This document shows, in pieces, positions 37,401-49,400 of a stretch of 64,000 bases of DNA (position 1 is the stretch's first letter; every line of letters starts with the position of its first letter). The translations under genes and the position numbers were made by a program. Source of the stretch: Talpa occidentalis (lineage: Eukaryota > Chordata > Mammalia > Eulipotyphla > Talpidae); the NCBI RefSeq assembly GCF_014898055.3, contig NW_023603184.1:107622615-107686614 (forward strand), written 5' to 3'. The notes under the pieces were generated by a model, which did not search any database, was not told the DNA's origin, and saw only the letters and a list, made by a program, of their open reading frames with translations.

Positions 37401-40400
37401 CGAGTGCATTTTTCACTGACAACCTGCCAGCTACGGCGACTTGCTTCGCGTTTCTCTACCACATAGTGATGGATTCGGGCACCACCATCAAGGAGAGGGG
37501 CATCCCACATCAGTGTAACAGATCCTCGGGTCACATCCTTGAAGGTAATTGGGCCAGGTGGGCCTGGAGAGTCTAGCACCTTTACAGTAAATGTAATTGA
37601 CTTACTACCACTGTTGTTTTCCACAGTAAGAGTATATTTCCCTGCATCATTTCTGTTGCAGTTTTCCACAGTGAGGGTGCTGAAGGAGTCTGTTGTATGG
37701 ATATCAGCCCGAATGCTAAGGTTAGAGTCTAGTTTGCTCCACACGGCTGTAGGAGTTGGTCTACCCTGGTAGGCAATGAAGAGGCGAATACTGGCTCCAG
37801 CTCTTACAATGTGAGTCTGCTTGAAGTTTGCATCAATGTCTAACTCAGGAGCTGTTAATCGGTCAACTGCTTTAATTGTACCAGTCACTTCACAGCTGTC
37901 TCCTTTTCCAGCACCGTTGATGGCGCTAACCCGGAATTTGTATTCTTCACCTGCTTGCAGGTCAGTGACTGTATATCTTGTTTTTACACATGCCTCTAAA
38001 TTCACCTTGTGCCAGTCTCCTAAGTCAGCCTTGCACATTTCTATAATATACCCAATTATTTCCATGCCCCCATCAAACACTGGCTTGGCCCATTCTAAGC
38101 TCACAGTTGTCTTTGATGTATCTGTCACTTTGACCACAGAGGGAGCGCTTGGTGGGTTGACCGGCTCTCTACATTTGATAAGTCTTGAGATGCCACTTGC
38201 AGGTCCTACTCCTGCAGCATTTTCTGCCATGACATGGAATTCATACTCATTGCCTTCTGTCAGGCCAGTGACTTTGAATCTTGTCTCACAGATTGGTCGT
38301 TTGCTGATCACTTTTACCCATCGTGTGCTTTTCTTTTCTCTCCTTTCAAGGATGTAATGTTGAATTTCATTGCCACCATCTGATTCTGGCCTTGCCCATG
38401 TCAGAGTAATGCTATTGCCTGTTACATTACTAGGTTCTGGAATGCCAGGGGCATCGGGAGTAGCTGTAAAATAAAAGCAAAGAAGCAAACCAATTAGACA
38501 GGTTTGCACGCATGCTTGCAAGTTAATCTTTGACATGGTACCACCTAGTAAAAATGCACACTTACTGTATTGTATTTGAGCAACCACTGGGTCAGATTCA
38601 AGTGGTCTGCCAACACCAAACTTGTTTACTGCTGAAACACGGAATTGGTATTCATTGCCATTTATTAGTTTAATAGCAGTATAGCTGAGGGCTTCGCATT
38701 TATCCTCAATTAGTGCCCAAGCAAGCCTGCTTGTTTCCCGTTTTTCAATGACGTAGTGAGTTATGGGAGCACAGCCATCATTGAGTGGAGGTTCCCACCA
38801 CAGGGTCATCTTCTCGCCAGTAATATTGGTGAATCTTATTGGCCCAACTGGTATTCCTGGTGTATCTATAAGAGAAAGTTTCCAGAGTTAGTAGCTTTTC
38901 CCTTAGCCATTAAAATGCAATTAGGCATGTCTCTAATGCAAGTCCTATAAATTTTAAGATTAAGAAGTTATTTTAAAAGTACCTTGGGGCCTCCCTGGTG
39001 GCACAAGGGGTTAGGATGCAAACTCTGAGGCTGTCCACAGCCTCTGCAGCTTGAGTTCAATCCCCCAGCTGGCCAGGGAGCAACCCACATGGCTCAGTGG
39101 ACCTCTCCTGACTCGTCCGCTGCTCCCCTCAGCAATGTACTTCAGTCAGTCTGCCTGTTCTGTGTCCTGCTCTGTCTCTGGTGAATCTTTTCACCCCCCA
39201 CACCTCTGGCCTGTACCTCAGCTCTTGTATGAATGGAGAAATGAATCTTTAAAGATAAAAAATAAAAGTACCTTGTACTTTCACTGTAATTTCTGCTTTT
39301 GTGGTACCAGATATATTTTTGGCTTCCACTGTATATACACCACGATGGTCCCGAGTAGCATCTCTAACAAAAAGGCTGGTGGATCCCAGGACATCTGTTA
39401 TTTCTAGGTTCATCCTCTTTTCAATTTCTACCCCATCTCTGAACCAAGTTACTCGAGGTACTGGTCGTCCCTGTACCAAAGCCTTAATTCTAAGGCTCTC
39501 TCCAGACTTTATAATAAGACCATCGAAGTACTCAGGGCCAAATTCTACTGTTGGTGGTACTAAAAAAGAAATAGAAAGAATGTATTAGTTTGACTTAATA
39601 CTTAAATAAACATGTTTTCCTTTAGCACCAAATAAAGCCTTGAAAGATAATGCTTATCCATTTTACCAAGGTCTGTTTTGAAAGTATGATTGATAATTGA
39701 GAATTTAGATGATGGGGTTAAACATTTGCATATGACTAGGTAATTATTGTTTTTGTAGTTTGTGTCATGCTATTTATCTTATATTGCCATTTATAAAAAA
39801 GAGGAGCAGAATATTTACAGATCATTTACTTTGAATACTGCTCATGTTTAACACAATCCTGTAAGAGGTCATTGCTGCACTCAAGCTTGGTGATGACTGT
39901 GCTGTTGGATGGAGGTTGTATTTTAATATCTTCAGTAAAGTTGGATAGTTACCCTTGAGAGTCTTCTTTTTTATTTATTATAAAATGACTGAAATAGCAA
40001 AGGTAAAAGCCCATTCCCACTTGCATTCTATTTATATGGAAATGGAGTGAAATTGTAGCCCAGATAACAAGAATTGATGCCAATTACATTTTTTCTTCTC
40101 TTCATCTGAGAGATAGAAAATGCAATTCATTCACATTCTTGGGTAATCTGTGTGAAATGATGTTTCTGTTCCCATTTTACAGATCAGGAGCCAAAAATAA
40201 TTTTTAAAAAATTGTGAATGTCCTTAGTCACATTGAAAATCAGTTGTAAATGCTTACCATTTTCATCTCTTGTCATAATAACACCAGAAGACTGTGAGGG
40301 TGGGCTTATAGTTCCAACAGCATTTCTTGCAATTATTCTGAACTCGTATCGATCTCCAGGACTAAGTCCTGTAACTGTGTACTGACATTCACTGACGTCA

Positions 40401-43400
40401 GTGAAGTTGCATCTGACCCAGCGATTGTTCCCTTGACGGCTCTCAATGCTGTAGGCCACAATCTTACTGCCTCCGTCACGCAATGGTGCGTTCCATTTAA
40501 GTGTGATGGTTTCCCGGGTAACATCAATGTAGTCAGGAGTGCCAGGTGGGTCTAAAGAATTATGTGGAAATTAGATGCATCATATTTCCATAAAGCACTT
40601 TCAATCATCATCGGAAGAAAAAGAAAATGAATAAATCCCCCAAACTCATTTTAGCCATTAATGTCAATTTTTTTTTTTGTTTCATAGTCTTTAAAAAGAA
40701 CTTTAAATTACTTCATTAGACTGATTTAAACCCACCTCCTTGCATTACTTGACCTGTTCTCTAGTGACAAGAATACACATCATCTTAGCCAAAAGGCCTA
40801 AAAGTGATGTAGTGACAAGAATATATGTGAGGTGATACATAGAAGAGCAGTGTTTGATTTCTTACTAACACATTCAGTTGCTGAATTAATTATATCTAAA
40901 TACTATTCAGTCACTTACCTACTGGAGACACAGCTAAGGTAAATTTGCTTGGGTCGCTGGGTGAGCTTAGGCCAGCAGAATTTTCGGCATATACACGGAA
41001 CTGGTAATCCAGGCCTTCCATTAGTCCCGTAGCTCTGTATTCTCTTCCAGATATTGGTGAGGTATTAACTCTTTGCCAGAGGATGCTATTTCTTTCCTTC
41101 TTTTCAACATGAAATCCAGTAACTTCTGAACCACCATCATAGAGTGGAGCATCCCAAGTGAGGGACATGCCATCGGAAGTCACATTGTATATAACTGGCT
41201 TCCCTGGAGGTCCAGGAATCCTGAACTGGTGTTTTGCCACAATGATATTCGAGACTAGTGGCTGGCTGACTCCGTATCTGTTTTCTGCCCTAACTCTAAA
41301 CTGGTATTCAGTATCTTTGACTAGATTAGGCACTTTGAAAGTTGTTCTGGCAACGCTTGAACACACCATCTTCCAATTAGTTTGTGAAGCTTCCCGCTTC
41401 TCGATGCTGTAGCAAGTAATTTCTCCCCCTCCATCATCTTCAGGCACATCCCATGACATGATGACACTGTCAGCCTTAATCTCATCGAATCGAATGGGCC
41501 CTTTGGGCTTTGATGGTGGACCCAGGGTGATGACTGTAATGGGAAATGAGTTTCTACAAACTGCATTATCAAGAATAATAGTGTACTTCCCTCCATTCTC
41601 CTTCTTGGCATTCTTAATATTCAAAGTAATTTTGTTTTCAGTTTTACTGAGACGAATGTTTTCACCTTCTTTCAGTGGCAAGCCATCTTTCAGCCAACTG
41701 ATAGACGGCTTGGGTTTTCCTTTATAAGGTAATTCGAGGTGTACATTATGCCCGATTCTCACAAAGACTTGTGCCCCAGGGATTTCTGACAGGTCAACTT
41801 CAGGTGTAATCACAAGTTCTTTCACTGTAATGGGCCCAATAGAGACAGAATCACTCAGTCCTTTCTCATTTTTGGCAAACACTCTGAACTCCAGTACTGA
41901 CTGCTCCTTAAGTTGGCCGACCTCGATTTCACATGTCTTGCTTATGCCGGCATGGGACCACATTTGTTCACCTTTACCTTTCCTTTCCACAACGTATTCT
42001 GTGATGACACTGCCACCATCAAAGTCAGGTTTGGTCCAGGTCAGGGTAACGGATGTCTTTGTTGAGTCTTTCATGGAGAGGTCACGTATAGGAGCTGGCA
42101 CTTCGGCAGCTTTCACGGGTTCTGAAGTTTCACAGGGCTCCCCGATTCCAATTTCATTTTCTGCAAGAACTCTGAAGAAGTATGGTGTTTTCTCTGACAA
42201 ATCTGTTATCTTAAAGGATGTACTGGAGCATTTGTGTGACACTGCAGACCATGTTCTCTTGGTGGCATCTCTCTTTTCAATGACATAATTAATGATGGGA
42301 GATCCTCCATCAATGAGAGGAGGCTCCCAGAACAAAGTCACTGTGCCTTGGGAAACATGTTTAACCTGTAGTTTCTGGCAGGCAGCTGGTGTATCAAGCA
42401 CTTTAACACTTACAGTTGAAGATTTGGGTTGGCCAACTCCATTTTCTATTGTGAGAATGTATTTTCCAGTGTCATTACGAGTAACTTGAGGAATAATGAG
42501 TAATGAAGATGAATCAGTGTTTTGAATACTGTATCTGATATCACTGCCCAGATTCTTCTCATCTTTTCTCCATGTGACAGTAGGGGGAGGTCTGCCTTTA
42601 AAGGGAATCAGTATTTGTATGTCTTCACCAGCTTTAGCTATAACAGAGGTTCTGAGAGCCACATCCAGGTCTATCTCTGGTTCCTCTGTAGACATAAGAT
42701 GAGCACAAACAATGAATTTTAAAGCAAGAAAACAAGCAACTTCCTGTAATAAAAATAAAAACACAATCATGCCATAGGTACATACCAAGTATGTCTTTAG
42801 CCTGTGCAGGTTCAGTCATTGCTATAGGTTCTCCTTGTCCAGCACAGTTTACAGCGGATACCTGGAAGTAGTAATTGACTCCAGGTTTCAGGTTGGAGAC
42901 TACATATTCTGTAGTCCTGATCTCTCTTCTGGTGGAAACAACAGTCCATTCCTCTTCCTCTTCTTGTCTCATCTCAACAACATACCCAGTAACAGCACTG
43001 CCCCCGTCATAGACAGGTTTACTCCACCCAATGGTGATGGATGATTTAGTGGAATCTGCGATTCTTATCTTAGCTGGTGGGCCTGGAGGATCTGGAATTC
43101 ATAGTACAGTAATTACATAATCATGTACAATCTAGGGGCCTCCCTGGTGGTGCAAGGGGTTAAGATGCAGCACTATGAAGCGATGTGCAGCCACTGCAGC
43201 ATGAATTCAATCCCCAGCCAGGGAGGTGAGCCACATGGCGCAGCAGGCCTCTCCTGTCTCGCCTGCTGCTCCCCTCAGCAGTGTATTTCAGTCAGTCTGC
43301 CTGTTCTGTTCCCCACTCTGTCTCTGGTGAATCCTCTCACCTCCCACATCTCTGGCCTGTACCCCAGTTCTTCATGCATAAATAAATAAATCTTTAAAAA

Positions 43401-46400
43401 AAAACATGTACAATCTAGTGACTTTAAAGAAGACAGGTGAAAATGCTGCACTGATGAACACTTACCAACGGGATCAGCAGCTTTGTAGAAGTCAGATGGT
43501 TCAGAAAATGGACCCTGTCCAGCAGCATTTACAGCACAGACTCGGTACTGATAGTCACTGTTTTCTGTGAGTCCTGTCACTTTCTGTCTGGTGTCACGGA
43601 TGGTCTCCTTTAGGACTTTAAGCCACCCTAGACTCTTCTTGTCTCGTTTTTCAAGGAAGTAGCCACTTATTTCATTGCCACCATCGGCAACTGGCCTGTT
43701 CCAGACAACGGTCATTGAATTCTTGGTCATCTTTGTCACCTCTGGTATGCTTGGTGGTCCAGGTGTAACTATTTAGAAAGGAAAATGAAAATGAGTTCAA
43801 AGAATAAACAGTACGATCAGTTGTTTCATCTTCAGTTCCTATCTGAGAATGTTATACTTTCTACCTGGTGAAAGGATGAAAATGAGACGAGATATGATAC
43901 AAACGGAAATCAAAATCATCCTAAGAAAACATTTTCATAAGATAGCCAGAATAGTTTATATTTGTTTTGCAATTTTTTAGTGTTTGATTTCATTTTTCTG
44001 ATGAAATCATGTCTCACCAAATGCATTCTTTGCTACCACTGGGTCAGATTCCAGTGGATCACCAATTCCATATTTGTTCACAGCTCGAACCCGGAAGATG
44101 TACTCATTTCCTTTGATAATTTTTGTGGTTGTAATGATGCACTCTTCCAAATTTTCAGCCACCATTGACCACACAACGCGGCTGGTCTCACGCTTTTCCA
44201 CGATGTAGTGAGTGATTTTTGCACCACCATCATCTGCTGGAGGCCGCCAGAGAAGAGTTATCTTTTCAGCAGTGACAGTCTTAAATTCAATGGGTCCACC
44301 TGGAGGTCCTGGTTTGTCTGTCAAGGAAAGAATGAAACAAGAGGCTCTTACCTTTTAAAAGGCTACTAATTGAAAATCACTAAGCTTTAGGCAAACAGAA
44401 TAGGACATTAGCCTGTACTCAACACCTACCAAGGATCTGCACTCTAATGTTGGCTGAAGCTGAGCCCATGGCATTCCTTAGTTTTAATTCATAGTTTCCA
44501 CTATTAAGGCGATTTGCATCTTTAATAAGTATAGATGCAAGGTCAGTGGTATTTTCAACACACACCAGTGCATTGGTTTGTAACTCTTTATCATCTTTAT
44601 ACCACTCAATTGTAGGTGCAGGTTTTCCAGAAATGCCAGCTCTGAGCTTTACAGATGTTCCTGCTCTATATTTTACCACTTCTGTATATTCTAGAGGCAG
44701 ATCTATTACAGGTCCACCTGCAAGAAAAACAGATAAAAAATTTAAAAGATCACAAGTATGAAAAAAATAATTGCATCATCTTTAAAGATCATTGTCCCTT
44801 ATTAAATAATATTTATATATAGACATACACAGCAGTTCTAATTCTTTTTACCATGCCAAAAATTTTCCCTAGGGAGTTTAGCTAGTTCATAGTTCCTTTT
44901 ACAGAACTAATTAAGCTACACAGTAAAATTTCACTCTATATATTAGGACGAGAAAAAGTAAGGAAAAACAGTTAAATTGCAGTTGGGATTCAATGTGCTA
45001 AACATGCTTACCATAAGAATCTATGCATGTGATGGGGCCTACAACCTCAGATGGATTGCTGATGGAACCAACTGCGTTCCTAGCAAAGACACGGAATTCA
45101 TACTGGGAATTCTGAGTCAAGCCAGAGACAACGAATTGAGTCTCGATAACATTGGTGAAGCTGGCCTTCGTCCATCTGCCATCTGGAAGATCTCGTCTTT
45201 CAACAACGTAGCCTGTAATCTTGCTTCCTCCATCGAAAGCTGGTTGTTGCCATGAAAGGCTGACAGAGTTCTTTGAAATATCAGTGACACGGACATTTCT
45301 TGGGGGTTCTGTGGTCATAAGAGAAAGTGAATTAATGGCACTTAGGTCAATATTTTACTTTGCAGAAATAAGATTTGCATTAAGTAGCCAGGACTGCCCT
45401 CGTGACAACTACATACCACAGGCGTCAATGGCGAGGACGGGTTCAGAAGGATGGCTGGGTTTTCCAACACCAGCGGCATTTTCTGCATATACCCTGAATT
45501 CATAAATGAGTCCCGCGCTGATTGTTGTGACTTTGAAGTGAGTTGTGCGGATGATCATTTTGTTGGCTTTTTGCCATAAGATACTGTTTCTGTCTTTCAT
45601 TTCCAGATGATAGCCGATAACTGCACTGCCTCCATTGGACACTGGTTCATGCCAGCCCACGGTGATGCTTTCTCGAGTAACATTAGTGACCCATGGTGTA
45701 GAGGGTGGTCCAGGTATTGCTACAAAAGAGAGAAATCCCATAGTTACTAAAGACATTGAAAACATTTGTGTAAACCAAAAACTGAGATGTTTGAAAAGTT
45801 TGATGACTTACTGTATGGTAGTTTGACAACCACACAAGCTGAATCTATGTGATCACTGATACCAAAGCGGTTTTCTGCCTTGACGCGGAATTGGTATTCT
45901 TCTCCTGTGGTCAACTTCATGACTTTAATCATAGTCCTGGCCACTGTTGTAGACACTTCAGTCCATACTGTAGTATTTGTTTCTCTCCTGAGTACAATGT
46001 AATTGGTGACCTGACTTCCACCATCATACTTAGGTGGCTCCCATTTGAGAGTTACACTTGCTTCAGTTACATCACTAATGACAACAGGGCCAGTTGGAGG
46101 GCCAGGCCTGTCCAGTATGATGATGTTAATGAAAGCCTTGGTTGTTCCGCTGGAGTTGGCAGCAGTGATTTCGTATCTGCCAGCATCAGCAGCAACACTT
46201 TCTTTGAGGTTGATGGTTAAGTTCTCAGCCGTAACTTCAGTGTTAAATCTCATGGTTGCTTTCAGAGGGACACCATCTCTTGACAAGGTCACTTTGGGCA
46301 GTGGTTTCCCAGAAATTGGAATGTCAACTTTAAGGTTTGAACCAGCTCGAACATATACAGTGTGACTTGGGAAATTCTTCATATCAATTTCAGGTGGTTC

Positions 46401-49400
46401 TGAAATATAAGAGTATGACAGACGAAGGTGAAAAAGTTTCTATAGTTAAGTCAATGTAAATAATTTGGCATTTCATTTCTACATGAAATTAGACATACCT
46501 AGCTGTTCCTTAACAAGAACAGGAAGCAGAAGCTCTCTTGGGTCACTCCGACCAGCTTGGTTTTCAGCAAACACCCGGAAAAAGTATTCAGAATTCTCTC
46601 TCAGGCCAGAAACAATGTGATGGGTTGACTTCTCTACTGCACATTTAATCCAGTTTTTCTGTCCTTTTTCCAGGGCTTCAACAATATAGTGTACAATTCT
46701 GCTCCCACCATCATGTTCTGGCTTCAGCCAAGTCAAGGACACACTATCTTTAGATACACTTGTTACCCCAAGTTTTTCAGGTGGGCTTGGTTTTTCTAAG
46801 AAAGTAAAACATCAAGCAAAAGGGAACATTAGTACAACACTATCTTCCATGTGATTTCTTTATATAATGTTAAAAAAAATCTAAATTAATGCCATATGTT
46901 TACTTTTAATTGAGTCTTTCTTACTCTTTAGTATAACTAATTTGGTTGATTCTTGAGCCAACCAAAGTTTCCGCAGGCTTTGTCATCACATGTCATAGCA
47001 TTCAAATTCAAATTTCAATTAGGTGACAAACAGCCAGATTAAATGATAAAATTTACCGCAAATTCATTATGGGTATGAAAATAGAAGTGAAAAGAATAAT
47101 CTTATGAGAAACTTGATGATGAATTCTAGACATGCACACAGTATGTCTATATGATACACTTCTATGTTATCAAATTCAATTATATTTAAATTCAATTAGA
47201 ATTGTTATCCAATTCCAGCTACGTAAATTTTTTTCTCAACAAAAATCTTTGTATTAGAAATTTTATTTTGTGACACAGTATGAAATGTTTGATGTATGAA
47301 CCAAAAGCGTTTGAGGTTAAACAATGACTAACTGGAATAATTCACACTATTCTAGGAAAATTAATATGGATCTATAGGTGTTCTTTATTCTGAAAACATA
47401 CCTGTTATTTTAACTCCATCCTTTGTTTCAGCTGGTACACCGACACCAAACTCATTTTCTCCAGAGACTCTGAAGTAGTATATAGCGCCTTCTTGTAAAT
47501 TAGTGATTTTGTAGGAGAGGCGGTTACAGTTGTTGGTCACAGAGACCCATGCTTTCTTACTGGCCTCACGTTTTTCTATGTGATAGTTCTTCACCTGTGC
47601 TCCACCATCGTTCTCAGGAACATCCCAGGATAACACTGCAGACTCTTTGGTTACCTCTTGTACAGTAACATTGGCTGGAGGACCAGGAGAATCTAAAACC
47701 TTAACAACTAAGGTGAGTGAAGCAGCACTCAAAATATTCTGAATTGTCAAAGTGTATTTTCCAGAATCATTTCTGTTGGCATTTTCAATGGTAAGCGATG
47801 TACGGCAGTCTGTGGAATCGATATAAGCTCTAGTGCGGAGGTCAGTGTCTGGCTTGCTCCAGGAGACACTGGGGACGGGTCTACCTCGGAAAGGCACAGT
47901 CATGGTAAATGAGGAACCAGCCTTGACAATCAAAGTCTTCCTCATGTCACTGTCAAGATCAAATACAGGTTCTTCTTCTCGCTCCTTTGCTATTTGGGGA
48001 TCAGAGACTTCACTAGGATCACTAGCACCGACCTTATTGATAGATCTTACTCTGAAAACATATTCAGCTCCTGCTGTTAATCCACTTGCTGTATATTCTG
48101 TGCCTCGTAAGCTCTGGATGGCAGTTTTCCAATCAGTCTCCTCAGATAGTTTGTATTCTACAGTGTATCCGGTTACTGGGGCCCCGCCATCAAATAAGGG
48201 CTTTACCCAGCTAATTGTTATATTTGTTTTGCCTGAGTCCACAACTTTGGGTTTGGAGGGAGGAGATGGTAAGAACACTGGATCTTCTGCCCTAGTTAAG
48301 GGAGATGTTTCACTTGGAAGGCTTAGGCCAGCGGCATTTTCTGCATAAACCCGGTATTCGTATTCACATCCTTCACGAAGTCCTGTTGATTTCACTCTCA
48401 GATCATAAACTGGTTTTTTGTTTACACGCACCCATAGTAGGCTGTTTTTCTCTCGCCTTTCAATTATATATCCAGAGATTTCACTGCCTCCATCAGTCTC
48501 AGGTCTCGACCAGCAAAGTGTCATGAAATCCTTGGTCACAGATGTTATTTCCAAAGATGTGGGTGGACTTGGAACTGTAAATGGATCCAGTGCCTTGACA
48601 GGCACACTCTCCAGGGGCTCACCAACACCATACTTATTAACAGCTGTTACTCTGAAGATGTATTCATTGCCTTTGAGTAACTTGGTTACTTTACAGGATG
48701 TTGTCATTAACTCTCCTTCACATATTGTCCATGCGAGGCGACTTGTTTCACGTTTCTCTACAATGTAATAGTCGATATTTGCACCCCCATCTTCCTGGGG
48801 TGGTCCCCATGAAAGAGAGCATTTCTCAGAGGTGAGACCATTTATTTCAAGTGGTCCTGCTGGTGGGCCAGGCTTATCAAGTACCTTGCAGTTAACTGCC
48901 ATTGACCGAGTTCCTGCAACATTCTTTAGCGTTAGGACATACTGCCCAGTGTCTCGTCGGATACAATCTTTCACTGTTAACATAGTAGTGAAGTCCGTGG
49001 AGACAATTTCTGTTCTTGCTCTTTCTTCAATTTCTACACCATCCTTGGCCCAGGAAACAACTGGCAGAGGTCGCCCTGCAATGTCTGCATTTAGCTTAAG
49101 GGTCTCTCCGGCTTTGACAACAATAACATCTCGGAACTTGACATCCATCATAATTCTTGGAGCCTCTACATCATCTTTAACTGTAATAGGGCCAGTAGAT
49201 TCAGATGGTTCACTAACTGAGTCAGCAGCATTCCTTGCAAAAACCCGGAATTCATAACGCTGATCTTCAGTAAGTTCAGTCACTTCAAAGTATGTTTCTG
49301 ATACGTTAGTAAAATTGCACTTTAGCCATCGGCCATCTGGTAGTTCTCTACGCTCAATAATGTATCCTGTGATCTTAGCTCCACCATCATAAAGTGGTTT

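Noticed and set aside
36383..38809. One continuous 808-codon exon
   Set aside because: The frame spans a 102-bp intron with GTAAGT donor and TTTACAG acceptor. Domain continuity requires splicing there.
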